Source: Stenotrophomonas lacuserhaii (GTDB taxonomy: Bacteria; Pseudomonadota; Gammaproteobacteria; Xanthomonadales; Xanthomonadaceae). From it: a stretch of 64,000 nucleotides of DNA. Shown piece by piece: positions 17,311 through 28,083 of this stretch. Position 1 is the first letter of the stretch. Each line of letters opens with the position of its first letter. The stretch is from positions 237,632-301,631 of the forward strand of contig NZ_JACSQS010000002.1 of assembly GCF_014836545.1 (NCBI RefSeq), written 5' to 3'. The notes below the pieces were generated by a model. That model did not search any database, had not been told where the DNA came from, and saw only the letters and a list, made by a program, of their open reading frames with translations. The position numbers and the translations under genes are program-made.

Positions 17311-18159
17311 TCAGGTCGCGCCGAAAACCATCAACAACGTCATTGCAACTGCGTTGTTCAAGGCATGCGCACCGATCGGTGCCCATAGCGTGCCGGTGCG
17401 CTGGTACAGCCAGCAGAATGCGGCACCCATGCCGCCGTAGATGAGCCACAGTTGCGCGATTTCAGCCGGCCCGTTGCCGCTGGTGCCGGGAATCTCATGG
17501 ACCAGTGCGAACGCAAGGCTGCTTAGAAGCACGCCGAGCCACGGCTTTCCGGCCTGCCATAGACGGCCGAACAACACGCGGCGGAACAACAGTTCCTCGT
17601 ACGCCGGTGCCAGCACCACGGCGAACAACGCCAGGAACACCGGGAACTGCGCTGCTGCGCTGCTCATCAACTCGAGGTTGGTCGGTACCGGCTCGATGCC
17701 GGCCCGCTTGGCGAGAAAGCCGATGCCGTTGCTGCCGATGATGACCAGTGCCGCCACCCACAGGGTCCAACCCCAGGTGGACGGCCGGCCCAGAGCGCGC
17801 TTGGAGGTTTCACGTTCGGCGGGCGTGGCGCGACGACGCCAGAAGTACAGGACCAGCGCTGCGCCGCCGGTGGCGAACAGGGCCATCAGGATCTGTGCCA
17901 GCGCGCCGGGTTGGCCGAGCTGCGTGGCGATGGTGTCCGGACTCGGCGCTGGCGCACCGTTGGCGGCCAGTTCCGCACCGACCAGCATGCCCTGCACCGC
18001 GCCCCACAGCAGTCCGGCAAGCAGGCTCAGCCCGAACAGGATGAGCGCCGCCAGTCCCAGGTCGATCAGGAAGCCGGCCACCGGTGAGCCGGCGGCACGC
18101 GGTTGGGGCGCGGAGGCGCCGGGAAGCGGCGGCGGTGGTACCGGGGTGACTGTCGACAT
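17311..18159 (-). CDS. CPBP-family intramembrane endopeptidase
   Basis: A 282-residue polytopic membrane protein of the CPBP (CAAX protease and bacteriocin-processing) family. The catalytic motifs are visible: EELLFR (E188/E189, R193), a conserved His in ALVHEIPG (H221) and HALNN (H265, N268). A Pro-rich cytosolic tail precedes the first helix. I chose ATG 18159; the ORF extends to 18216 without a convincing start. It lies 69 bp downstream of gyrB on the same strand. Substrate unknown. Confidence 0.83.
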   Translation of the reverse strand: MSTVTPVPPPPLPGASAPQPRAAGSPVAGFLIDLGLAALILFGLSLLAGLLWGAVQGMLVGAELAANGAPAPSPDTIATQLGQPGALAQILMALFATGGAALVLYFWRRRATPAERETSKRALGRPSTWGWTLWVAALVIIGSNGIGFLAKRAGIEPVPTNLELMSSAAAQFPVFLALFAVVLAPAYEELLFRRVLFGRLWQAGKPWLGVLLSSLAFALVHEIPGTSGNGPAEIAQLWLIYGGMGAAFCWLYQRTGTLWAPIGAHALNNAVAMTLLMVFGAT

Positions 18160-18228
18160 GCGCATCCTGCAGCAGAAGGAGATACGCCGGCGCCACGTTG
18201 ATCCGGGCACCGGCAACCTTCGATTGTG

Positions 18229-20763
<2,535 letters not shown>

Positions 20764-20797
20764 TTATACCAGCCGGGCAGGTGTACCCCGGGGACCA

Positions 20798-21892
20798 CTA
20801 TGGCACACCCGTGACATGGCCATGTTCCACGTGGAACCGCGCGATATCGGTGCGGTCCAGCAGCGGCACGGGGGTCTCGGTGGCGGTGATGAATATCTGC
20901 GCCGGGCCTGCCAGCAGGCGGTCCAGTACCCGGCCTTGATGGTTGCGATCCAGTTCCGACCCCAGATCATCCAGCGCGATCACTGGCCAATGCCCGCGCT
21001 CGACCGCATAGTCTTCGGCCTGCGCCAGCAGGCAGGTGAGGGCGGTGAGCTTTGCTTGCCCGCGGGACAGCGCATCTCGTCCGGGGATGCTCCCAAAGGC
21101 GACGCTCCAGTCCGCGCGGTGCGGGCCAACCGAGGTATAGCCAGCCTGCCGGTCACGTTCGCGTGCGAGCAGCAGCGCATCGGCCAGCGAAACCTCGTGC
21201 CGCCGCCAGCCGGGGCTGAGCGTCAGCCACTGGACGTCCAGCTGGGGGGCGAGGGCGGCGGCAAGTTCCACGGCCCGCACCTGTAGCCGCTCCAGGTAAT
21301 GCAGACGGCGGCTGGTCAAGGGTTCGCCGGCTTCGGACAGCTCGTGGTCCCAGGTGTCCAGCATCCGCGGCGAGCCGCCTTGCTTGAGCAGGGCATTGCG
21401 CTGCTTCAGGGCCCGCGAATAGCGTCGCCACAGGGAAAGGAAGTCCGGTTCCACGTGGAACAACCCCCAATCCAGGAATCGGCGACGGGGTTCGCCCCCG
21501 CCGCTGACCAAGGCGTGGCTGCCGGGTTCAAAGGTCACCACAGCCAAGGCCGCGCACAGATTTCCCAGCTGCGCCACATCTTCACCGTCCAGACGGCCTT
21601 TCCAGTCCTGCCCGGAGTGACGAAGACCGGCACGGCGGCGTATTTCGCTGCCCTCGGCATTCGATTCGTCCCATTCCACGAAGATTTCCAGCGATTCCTG
21701 TCCCTGGCGGATCAAACCGTCGCGAACGCGGCCGCGGAAGCTGCGCCCATAGGCCATCAGGTGCAGGGCTTCCAGCACGCTGGTCTTCCCGGCGCCGTTT
21801 TCGCCGGTCAACAGGTTGATGCCGGGCTGCGGCAACAGTTCTGCCGTGTCGAATCGACGGATCTGGTGTAGGGAAAGACGGCGGATCTGCAT
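20798..21892 (-). CDS. recF: DNA replication/repair protein RecF
   Basis: An SMC-like ATPase that helps load RecA at single-strand gaps together with RecO and RecR. It has 364 residues. Walker A is GENGAGKT (30-37), the ABC signature region is LSRGQAKLTAL, and Walker B is VIALDDLGSELD. Two parS sequences lie inside the gene (21447-21462 and 20823-20838), and each encodes FHVE in this frame. It is separated from dnaN by a terminator and an 800-bp gap, so it has its own promoter. Confidence 0.96.
   Translation of the reverse strand: MQIRRLSLHQIRRFDTAELLPQPGINLLTGENGAGKTSVLEALHLMAYGRSFRGRVRDGLIRQGQESLEIFVEWDESNAEGSEIRRRAGLRHSGQDWKGRLDGEDVAQLGNLCAALAVVTFEPGSHALVSGGGEPRRRFLDWGLFHVEPDFLSLWRRYSRALKQRNALLKQGGSPRMLDTWDHELSEAGEPLTSRRLHYLERLQVRAVELAAALAPQLDVQWLTLSPGWRRHEVSLADALLLARERDRQAGYTSVGPHRADWSVAFGSIPGRDALSRGQAKLTALTCLLAQAEDYAVERGHWPVIALDDLGSELDRNHQGRVLDRLLAGPAQIFITATETPVPLLDRTDIARFHVEHGHVTGVP
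20823..20838. promoter_or_regulatory. parS: parS site (ParB binding), in recF 3' end
   Basis: tgttccacgtggaacc, a 16-bp near-perfect palindrome. It matches the usual chromosomal parS consensus (tgtttcacgtgaaaca) with compensating changes at each half. It lies within the last codons of recF. Confidence 0.8.
21447..21462. promoter_or_regulatory. parS: parS site within recF
   Basis: ggttccacgtggaaca, a palindromic ParB-binding sequence inside the recF coding region, where it encodes the peptide FHVE. Confidence 0.8.
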
Positions 21893-22218
21893 GGAGGGAC
21901 GCGGCCGGAACCGACGGTGCGGAAAGTTGAGCGATCTACCAGCTTACTGCATCGGTCAAGTGCACCCCTCAGACGGCGGAGTGAGGCCAAGGCGCGCTCT
22001 GTGGAGGCCGAAGTGGGCTGCATTCTACGGGTCTGAGGCCGCGACGCTCACCAGATTTCAAGAAATCCAGGCAGGTCCCCGAGACGGTTCCACGTGGTGG
22101 CGCCGAAATCCTTGAATTCTGCCGGGCCCCAGCCCACGGCCCGTCTCAGATTTCAAAGAATCAGGGGCATTCCCGAAGCAGGCCGGAAAACCCTCTGGAT
22201 GACTTATACACAACCACT

Positions 22219-22416
22219 GGGCAATCTGTGGATAAAAAAGGAAGTTGAAGTAGGCCTGAAATCTATCCACAGGTATTCCCCCAGCCCGACCCCCGATTTG
22301 AGGGGGGGTTTCGAGGCCAATAAAAGCTTTCAAATCATATAGATAGCCTAGTTATACATGAAATCTGGCCCTACCATCACCACCATGCTTTAGATTTATA
22401 CCCAGATTTAAAAGCT
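22219..22416 (+). other. oriC: Origin-like module, left copy
   Basis: In order: gggca, DnaA box plus A-tract (tgtggataaaaaagg, 22227-22241), box-like atccacag (22265-22272), C-tract, ggtttcgaggc (22307-22317), a 42-bp AT-rich spacer, then a block from 22360 to 22399 containing ctaccatcaccacca, and a gctttaga...aaaagc hairpin. The reverse complement of 23801-24000 has the same blocks at the same spacing. It probably belongs to the chromosomal replication origin; which copy is active cannot be told from sequence. Confidence 0.65.
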
Positions 22417-22616
22417 TGGCAGCCTCCCCGAGCAGGCCCGGGAGGGGTGTGGATAGCGCCCACAGTGCAGGGCGAAGCAAGCGGCAATGACGCAGCAGAG
22501 TTACTGAGAAATCCGGATCTCTTGCCGGCGGCCGACCGGCGCTAATTGGCCTCTGCGTCGAATCAGACGGCTGAACGGTTGAACGTCTCATGCCCGGCGA
22601 CCGATTCCAAGGACGA

Positions 22617-22632
22617 TGCTCCACGTGGAACA
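22617..22632. promoter_or_regulatory. parS: parS site next to dnaN terminator (distal side)
   Basis: tgctccacgtggaaca, a palindromic parS with one half-site mismatch. Its last base touches the T-run of the dnaN terminator. Confidence 0.75.
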
Positions 22633-22659
22633 AAAAAAACGCCCGAACAAGTCGGGCGT
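22632..22659 (-). terminator. Intrinsic terminator of dnaN
   Basis: On the minus strand, acgcccg-acttgtt-cgggcgt is followed by eight T. It lies 26 bp after the dnaN stop and is bracketed by parS sites at 22617-22632 and 22664-22679. Confidence 0.9.
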
Positions 22660-22663
22660 CTCC

Positions 22664-22679
22664 TGTTCCACGTGGAACC
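22664..22679. promoter_or_regulatory. parS: parS site between dnaN stop and its terminator
   Basis: tgttccacgtggaacc, a near-perfect 16-bp palindrome identical to the copy at 20823-20838. Confidence 0.82.
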
Positions 22680-22684
22680 GAGCG

Positions 22685-23785
22685 TCAGAGACGCAGCGGC
22701 ATCACCACGTGACGCGACTTTTCGCTGCTCGCTTCACGCACCAGCGCCGAGGAGTTCGAATCGCGCAGCTGCACGATGACGAACTCATCGCGCAGTGCCG
22801 AAAGCGCATCCAGCACGTAGTTCACGTTGAAGCCGATAGCGAGGTCGCTGACGGTGGTCTCGGCCTCGATCTCTTCCTGGGCTTCTTCCTGTTCCGGGTT
22901 GTGCGCGCTGATCTTCAGGTTGCCCGGCGAGACTTCCACGCGGATGCCGCGGTACTTCTCGTTGGACAAGATCGCCGCACGTTGCAGCGAGGCACGCAAC
23001 GCTTCACGATCCACCTTGACCTCACGGTCGGCACCGATCGGAATCACGGCCTCGTAGTCCGGAAAACGACCATCGATCAGCTTCGAGGTAAAGGTCACAT
23101 CATCGCGCTTGACCCGCACGTGGCTGCGGCCGACTTCCAGCTCGATCTCACGATCACCGCTTTCCAGCAGACGCTGCAGCTCGGTGACGCCTTTGCGCGG
23201 CACGATGATCTGGCGCTTGGAACCGCTGGGCTTGGCCAGATCGGTTTCGCACAGCGCCAGGCGGTGCCCATCAGTGGCAACGGTGCGCAGCGTATCGCCG
23301 CGAAGGTCGAACAGCAGGCCGTTGAGGTAGTAGCGCACGTCCTGCTGGGCCATGGCGAACGCGGTGCGTTCGATCAGTTCCTTCAGGGTGGCCTCACCGA
23401 TGGAAACGCGCTCGGTGGCTTCCACTTCATCCACCGACGGGAAGTCGTTGGCCGGCAGGGTTGCCAGGGTGAAACGGCTGCGCCCGGCCTGCACGGTGAT
23501 CTTGTCACCGGTCTGCGAGACGGTGATCCGGCTGCCATCGGGCAGGGCGCGGATGATCTCGAAGAGCTTGCGGGCGGGAATGGTGGTTTCGCCGTTTTCG
23601 GCGTCTTCAACTGCGATCCGCGACACCATTTCCACTTCCAGGTCGGTACCGGTCAGCGAAAGCTGCCCGTCCTGCACCTGTACGAGGAAGTTGGCCAGAA
23701 CCGGCAAGGTCTGGCGGCGTTCGACCACATTGACGACTTGCGCCAACGGCTTGAGAAAGGCTTCGCGCTGCAGTGTGAAACGCAT
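22685..23785 (-). CDS. dnaN: DNA polymerase III beta sliding clamp
   Basis: A 366-residue ring-forming clamp, the same length as in E. coli, made of three similar domains. It starts MRFTLQREAFLKPLAQVVNV. Conserved parts include NGLLFDLRGDTLRTVATDGH (about 155-175) and the C-terminal hydrophobic-pocket ending SRHVVMPLRL, which receives polymerase and partner peptides. It lies between two inverted origin-like modules, is on the same strand as dnaA, and has its own strong terminator. Confidence 0.97.
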   Translation of the reverse strand: MRFTLQREAFLKPLAQVVNVVERRQTLPVLANFLVQVQDGQLSLTGTDLEVEMVSRIAVEDAENGETTIPARKLFEIIRALPDGSRITVSQTGDKITVQAGRSRFTLATLPANDFPSVDEVEATERVSIGEATLKELIERTAFAMAQQDVRYYLNGLLFDLRGDTLRTVATDGHRLALCETDLAKPSGSKRQIIVPRKGVTELQRLLESGDREIELEVGRSHVRVKRDDVTFTSKLIDGRFPDYEAVIPIGADREVKVDREALRASLQRAAILSNEKYRGIRVEVSPGNLKISAHNPEQEEAQEEIEAETTVSDLAIGFNVNYVLDALSALRDEFVIVQLRDSNSSALVREASSEKSRHVVMPLRL

Positions 23786-24060
23786 GTGGTTCCGTGCCCC
23801 TATGCTTTAAAAAATATGGAATAAATCAAAAGCTTGGTGGTGATGGTAGAGCCAGAATTCAGGGAAAACACACTCAAGTATTTGAATACAAAGGGTTTTA
23901 ATGCCTCGAAACCCTATGGAATACCGCCCTTCAAAGGGGGGGGAAAGCTGTGGATGGAATTCCCTGGATCTGGAACGCCTTTTTTATCCACAACATGCCC
24001 CGTGCTTGCCCCCGGATTCTGCACCGTTTTGTGCGATGACGCCTCAACGGCGTGGGTGCA
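23786..24060. other. dnaA-dnaN intergenic region (origin candidate)
   Basis: A 275-bp gap without a gene. It has a perfect DnaA box TTATCCACA at 23984-23992, a partial box (ctgtggatg) at about 23948-23956, an AT-rich segment at 23800-23902 and a gctttaa...aaaagc hairpin at 23803-23833. In many bacteria oriC lies in this interval. It contains the right copy of the inverted module. Confidence 0.75.
23801..24000 (-). other. oriC: Origin-like module, right (inverted) copy
   Basis: Read on the minus strand from 24000: gggca, then tgtggataaaaaagg (the perfect DnaA box and A-tract), atccacag, C-tract, ggtttcgaggc (23903-23913), a 42-bp spacer, and a block at 23821-23860 identical at 36 of 40 positions to 22360-22399. 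It is the mirror image of the module in the dnaN-recF gap, and the AT-rich ends of both face dnaN. Confidence 0.65.
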
Positions 24061-25416
24061 TCATTCGCTCAGCTTGCGAATGAGCTTGTCCCAGTCTTCC
24101 CGCAGCTTGCCGTCGGTTTCCATCAACGTCCGGATCTGGCGGCAGCCATGCAGCACCGTGGTGTGGTCCCGCCCAGCGAAGGCGTCGCCGATCTCGGGCA
24201 GGCTGTGCTCGGTCAGTTCCTTGGTCAGGGCCATCGCGACCTGGCGTGGACGGGCCAGCGACCGGGTCCGACGCTTGGACAGCAGATCCTTGATCTGCAG
24301 GCCGTAATAGTCGGCAACGGTTTTTTGGATGTTGGGAATGCTGATGGCCTGCTGCTGGGCCCGAAGCAGATCGCGCAGGGTTTCCTGGGCGAACTCCGTG
24401 GTGATCGCGCGGCCAGTGAAATTGGCCCGCGCGGTCAGGGTATTCAGCGCGCCCTCGAGGTCGCGCACGTTGGAGCGCATCTTCTTGGCAATCAGGAACG
24501 CCACATCGTCGGGGATCTCAGCGCCACGCTCGCGTGCCTTGGCCAGCACGATGGCGGCGCGGGTCTCGAAGTCCGGCGGCTCGATGGCAACCGACAGGCC
24601 CCAGGCAAGTCGCGACTTCAGGCGCGCTTCCAGGCCTTCGACTTCGCGCGGATACCGGTCGCAGGTCAGGATGATCTGCTGCTTGCCGTCGAACAGCGCA
24701 TTGAAGGTGTGGAAGAACTCTTCCTGCGTGCGGTCCTTGCCGGCGAAGAACTGGATGTCATCGATCAACAGCGCGTCGACCTGCTGGAACTGGCGCTTGA
24801 ACTGATCCATGGTCTTTTCCTGCAGGGCCCTGATCATCGCGCTGAAGAACTGTTCCGAACGCAGGTAGAGCACCTTGGCATGCGGGTTGGCTTCGCGCAT
24901 TGCGTTGCCGGCCGCGAACATCAGGTGGGTCTTGCCCAGCCCGGTGCCGCCGTACAGCAGCAGCGGATTGTGCGCACGGTCACCCGGACGCTGCGCGGCC
25001 TGGAACGCCGCCGCCAGGCCCAGCTGGTTGCTGCGCCCTTCGACGAAGTTGGCGAAGGTGTAGTGCGAATCCATGTTGCCGGCGAACGGCACCACCGGCG
25101 CGCTGGCAGCCGGCGGCAGCGCCGGCGAGGCACCACCGCTGAACAGCCCCGGATTCGACGCGATCTGCGTCTCCATGGGGCGCGGACGCGAGCCGATTTC
25201 AAGAAAAACGTCGCCAAAACCGGCGAAGTGGGTCAGCAGTTCGCGGATCCTCGGCAGGTACAGCGAGCGCACCTGGTCGACGATGAAGGCATTGGGGGCG
25301 AAGAGGATCAAGGCGTCAGCGCGCAGATCAGCCTGCAGCGGCTTCAGCCAGGTGTGAACGTCTTCAGGCGGGAACTCCGCTTCAAGGCGTTCCAGACAAC
25401 GGGACCAGGCATCCAT
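24061..25416 (-). CDS. dnaA: Chromosomal replication initiator DnaA
   Basis: An AAA+ protein that binds TTATCCACA boxes and opens the origin. It has 451 residues from ATG 25416; a TTG two codons earlier is less likely. Domain I is [20 protein letters not shown], then a short Ala/Pro linker (about 80-115). Walker A is GGTGLGKT (156-163) and Walker [10 protein letters not shown]. The domain IV DNA-binding signature is [14 protein letters not shown] near the C-terminus. It is transcribed away from rpmH; boxes in the upstream gap (25541-25561) suggest autoregulation. Confidence 0.97.
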   Translation of the reverse strand: MDAWSRCLERLEAEFPPEDVHTWLKPLQADLRADALILFAPNAFIVDQVRSLYLPRIRELLTHFAGFGDVFLEIGSRPRPMETQIASNPGLFSGGASPALPPAASAPVVPFAGNMDSHYTFANFVEGRSNQLGLAAAFQAAQRPGDRAHNPLLLYGGTGLGKTHLMFAAGNAMREANPHAKVLYLRSEQFFSAMIRALQEKTMDQFKRQFQQVDALLIDDIQFFAGKDRTQEEFFHTFNALFDGKQQIILTCDRYPREVEGLEARLKSRLAWGLSVAIEPPDFETRAAIVLAKARERGAEIPDDVAFLIAKKMRSNVRDLEGALNTLTARANFTGRAITTEFAQETLRDLLRAQQQAISIPNIQKTVADYYGLQIKDLLSKRRTRSLARPRQVAMALTKELTEHSLPEIGDAFAGRDHTTVLHGCRQIRTLMETDGKLREDWDKLIRKLSE

Positions 25417-25422
25417 CGGCAA

Positions 25423-25601
25423 TAATCATCTTGGGCCGGTGGTCAGGCGCTTGAAAGCACCGTCCCGACAGGCCGGAAAGGGGGAAAAGGATGACTCAGA
25501 CTACCATCGCCGGGCGGCCTCTGGAATGGTTGTCCCACAGTTATTCACAAAATCATCCACAGCTATTGCACAGCCCCATGAAATCGCGTAGTCACAAGGA
25601 C
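25423..25601. promoter_or_regulatory. dnaA upstream region with DnaA-box-like sites
   Basis: The divergent dnaA/rpmH gap. TTATTCACA (25541-25549) and TCATCCACA (25553-25561) are single-mismatch DnaA boxes only 3 bp apart, with gctattgcacag next to them. They fit autoregulation of dnaA or accessory initiator binding. Confidence 0.6.
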
Positions 25602-25631
25602 TTGACGCGAGGGGGTATGTACCTCTAGAAT
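25602..25631 (+). promoter_or_regulatory. Sigma-70 promoter of rpmH
   Basis: -35 TTGACG (25602-25607) and -10 TAGAAT (25626-25631) are separated by 18 bp, about 40 bp before the rpmH start. It is the likely promoter for rpmH-rnpA-yidC. Confidence 0.75.
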
Positions 25632-25670
25632 TTCCGGTTCTTTCCGTCCATTTCATACGAGAGGCCCAAC

Positions 25671-25811
25671 ATGGCCACCAAGCGCACTTTCCAGCCCAGC
25701 AACCTCAAGCGTAAGCGCGACCACGGTTTCCGTGCCCGTATGAAGACCGCTGACGGCCGCAAGATCCTGTCGCGTCGCCGCGCCAAGGGCCGCAAAGTCC
25801 TGAGCGCCTGA
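25671..25811 (+). CDS. rpmH: 50S ribosomal protein L34
   Basis: A 46-residue, very basic large-subunit protein. It begins [20 protein letters not shown] and contains the conserved [20 protein letters not shown]. The ATG at 25671 follows GAGAGG by about 5 bases. It is the classic first gene of the rpmH-rnpA-yidC operon next to dnaA; rnpA starts 5 bp after its stop. Confidence 0.97.
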   Translation: MATKRTFQPSNLKRKRDHGFRARMKTADGRKILSRRRAKGRKVLSA

Positions 25812-25816
25812 TTGCC

Positions 25817-26311
25817 ATGCCGCTCTCCGCGGCAGACGCAATCCTTCCGATAGTGAGTACTGCTGACCCGCGCAAGCGATTCCCTCGCTCTGCGCGGGTT
25901 CGCACGCGTGCCGAATATTCTACGGTCTTCAACGGCGCCCGCCGGGTGTCCGAACCGCTGATGACCCTTCACTGGCTGCCAGAAGACCGGCCGGCCAGGA
26001 TGGGTCTGGCCGTTTCACGCAAGGTGGATCCGCACGCCGTAGGGCGTAACCGGATCAAGCGCGTCCTGCGCGACGCCTTGCGACATTGCCGCGCTGACCT
26101 GCTGCCGGGCGACATTGTCGTCGTGGCACGTAGTGCTGCGCGTGCCGCCAGCAACGATGAGATCCGCCAGGCCTTCCTGCGCCTGTTGCGACGCCTTGGA
26201 GCATTGCCCGCCCCGGTCGTGGACGGCACAATGCCGCCTTCCGACGGCGTCGCATCGCCTTCTTCGAACGAGCCGGCACCACGCCCCGGCACCGCAGAGC
26301 CTGTCCGCTGA
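25817..26311 (+). CDS. rnpA: Ribonuclease P protein component
   Basis: The protein subunit of RNase P, which matures tRNA 5' ends with the M1 RNA. The family RNR motif is in [15 protein letters not shown] (about residues 75-89), and [11 protein letters not shown] precedes it. At 164 residues it is longer than E. coli RnpA (119) because of an N-terminal leader of about 20 residues and a Pro/Ser/Ala-rich tail from about 130. The stop overlaps the yidC ATG (ATGA at 26308-26311 region), implying translational coupling. A later start inside the leader is possible. Confidence 0.93.
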   Translation: MPLSAADAILPIVSTADPRKRFPRSARVRTRAEYSTVFNGARRVSEPLMTLHWLPEDRPARMGLAVSRKVDPHAVGRNRIKRVLRDALRHCRADLLPGDIVVVARSAARAASNDEIRQAFLRLLRRLGALPAPVVDGTMPPSDGVASPSSNEPAPRPGTAEPVR

Positions 26312-28008
26312 TGAACCAGACCCGTATTTTCCTTATCTTTGCCTGGCTGATGGTGGCCGTGCTGTTGTGGATGGAGTGGGGCCGCGAAAAGGCCGCACCG
26401 CCGGTCACGCAGACCACCACCGCCGTGGCTGCTGCCACCCAGGCCGTCCCCGGCGCCACGCCCGGCGGCGTGCCCGGTGCACAGGTACCCGGCGCCACTG
26501 CGGCGGCGACCACCGCCCAGGCGACCGCTACCCCCGCCGCTCAGCGCGTGACCGTCACCACCGACGTGCTGCGCCTGGTGCTTGATGGCGGCCGTGTGCT
26601 GGACGCCGAGCTGCTGCAGTTCCCGCAGACCAAGGCCGACAACAGCCCGCCGGTGCGCCTGCTGACCGAAGACGCCGCGCATCCGTACAGCGCGATCAGC
26701 GGCTGGGCCAGCGAAGACAAGAGCGTGCCGGTCCCGGGCGCCGATGGCTTCAAGCTGGTCGGTGACCAGCGCGAGTTCGTGCTGGCCGACGGCCAGAAGG
26801 AACTGCAGATCCCGTTCGTCTGGAATGGCCCGAACGGCGTGGTGATCGACCGCACCCTGACCCTGTCGCGCAACGAGTACGCGATCAAGGTCAAGGATGT
26901 GGTCCGCAACCAGGGCACGGCGCCGTGGAACGGCTTCGTCTACCGCACGCTGGACCGCAGCCCGACCATCCTGTCGCGCAGCATGACCAACCCGGATTCC
27001 TTCAGCTTCAACGGCGCCACCTGGTTCAGCACCGAAGGCGGCTACGAGCGTCGTGCCTTCGCTGATTACATGGACGACGGTGCGCTGAACAAGAACATCA
27101 CCGGCGGCTGGCTGGCGATGCTGCAGCACCACTTCTTCACCGCGTGGATCCCGCAGTCCGACCAGGTCGCGCACTACGTGCTGTCGCAGAACAACGGTCG
27201 TGACCAGATCGAAGCGCGTGGCCCGGCGTTCACTGTCGCCCCCGGCCAGCAGGTCAGCAGCGAAGCCCGCCTGTGGGTGGGCCCGAAGCTGGTCAACCTG
27301 ATCGCCAAGGAAGACGTGAAGGGCCTGGACCGCGTGGTCGACTACAGCCGCTTCTCGCTGATGGCGGTGATCGGCCAGGGTCTGTTCTGGGTGTTGAACC
27401 AGGTGCACAAGCTGGTCAACAACTGGGGCTGGGCGATCGTCGGCCTGGTGGTGCTGCTGAAGATGGTGCTGTATCCGCTGTCGGCGGTGCAGTACAAGAG
27501 TGGTGCGAAGATGCGTCGCTTCCAGCCGCGCATCGCGCAGCTGAAGGAACGCTATGGCGATGACCGCCAGAAGTTCCAGACCGCGATGATGGAGCTGTAC
27601 AAGAAGGAAAAGATCAATCCGATGGGCGGCTGCCTGCCGATCCTCATCCAGATGCCGATCTTCTTCGCCCTGTACTGGGTGCTGGTGGAGTCGGTCGAAC
27701 TGCGCCAGGCGCCGTGGCTGGGCTGGATCCAGGACCTGACCGCGCGCGATCCGTACTTCATCCTGCCGGTGATCAACGTGGCGGTGATGTGGGCCACGCA
27801 GAAGCTGACCCCGGCACCGGGCATGGACCCGATGCAGCAGAAGATGATGCAGATGATGCCGATCGTGTTCGGCGTCATGATGGCCTTCATGCCGTCCGGC
27901 CTGGTGCTGTACTGGGTAGTCAACGGCGGCCTGGGCCTGCTGCAGCAGTGGTGGATGACCAAGCGCCATGGCGGCGATCCGGTCCCGGCCATCGCCACCA
28001 AGAAGTAA
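26311..28008 (+). CDS. yidC: Membrane protein insertase YidC
   Basis: Inserts proteins into the inner membrane, alone or with SecYEG. It has 565 residues. The N-terminal helix is [20 protein letters not shown], then an Ala/Thr/Pro linker, a large periplasmic domain (about 75-350), and the conserved five-helix core with [39 protein letters not shown] and [19 protein letters not shown]. It directly overlaps rnpA; the yidD gene often found between them is absent here. A hairpin terminator follows. Confidence 0.96.
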   Translation: MNQTRIFLIFAWLMVAVLLWMEWGREKAAPPVTQTTTAVAAATQAVPGATPGGVPGAQVPGATAAATTAQATATPAAQRVTVTTDVLRLVLDGGRVLDAELLQFPQTKADNSPPVRLLTEDAAHPYSAISGWASEDKSVPVPGADGFKLVGDQREFVLADGQKELQIPFVWNGPNGVVIDRTLTLSRNEYAIKVKDVVRNQGTAPWNGFVYRTLDRSPTILSRSMTNPDSFSFNGATWFSTEGGYERRAFADYMDDGALNKNITGGWLAMLQHHFFTAWIPQSDQVAHYVLSQNNGRDQIEARGPAFTVAPGQQVSSEARLWVGPKLVNLIAKEDVKGLDRVVDYSRFSLMAVIGQGLFWVLNQVHKLVNNWGWAIVGLVVLLKMVLYPLSAVQYKSGAKMRRFQPRIAQLKERYGDDRQKFQTAMMELYKKEKINPMGGCLPILIQMPIFFALYWVLVESVELRQAPWLGWIQDLTARDPYFILPVINVAVMWATQKLTPAPGMDPMQQKMMQMMPIVFGVMMAFMPSGLVLYWVVNGGLGLLQQWWMTKRHGGDPVPAIATKK

Positions 28009-28012
28009 GCCA

Positions 28013-28045
28013 CACAGGAACCCGCCGAAAGGCGGGTTTCCTGCT
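28013..28045 (+). terminator. Hairpin terminator after yidC
   Basis: caggaacccgcc-gaaa-ggcgggtttcctg is a long, almost perfect stem with a GAAA tetraloop, just after the yidC stop and before mnmE. The U-tract is short. Confidence 0.7.
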
Positions 28046-28083
28046 TCTGGCTCCCCGCGAAGCAACGCCGCACAATGCACGCC

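Larger units (their letters stand above)
21893..22684. other. recF-dnaN intergenic region (origin-associated)
   Basis: A 792-bp gap with no gene. It has a degenerate parS (ggttccacgtggtggc, 22086-22101) and several gatttcaagaaatc-like short palindromes (22053-22066, 22147-22160). DnaA boxes occur at 22204-22212 (TTATACACA, one mismatch), 22227-22235 (TGTGGATAA, perfect), 22263-22271 (one mismatch) and 22448-22456 (one mismatch). An AT-rich stretch spans about 22318-22417, and two parS sites flank the dnaN terminator. Part of it is an inverted copy of the dnaA-dnaN gap. Confidence 0.8.
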
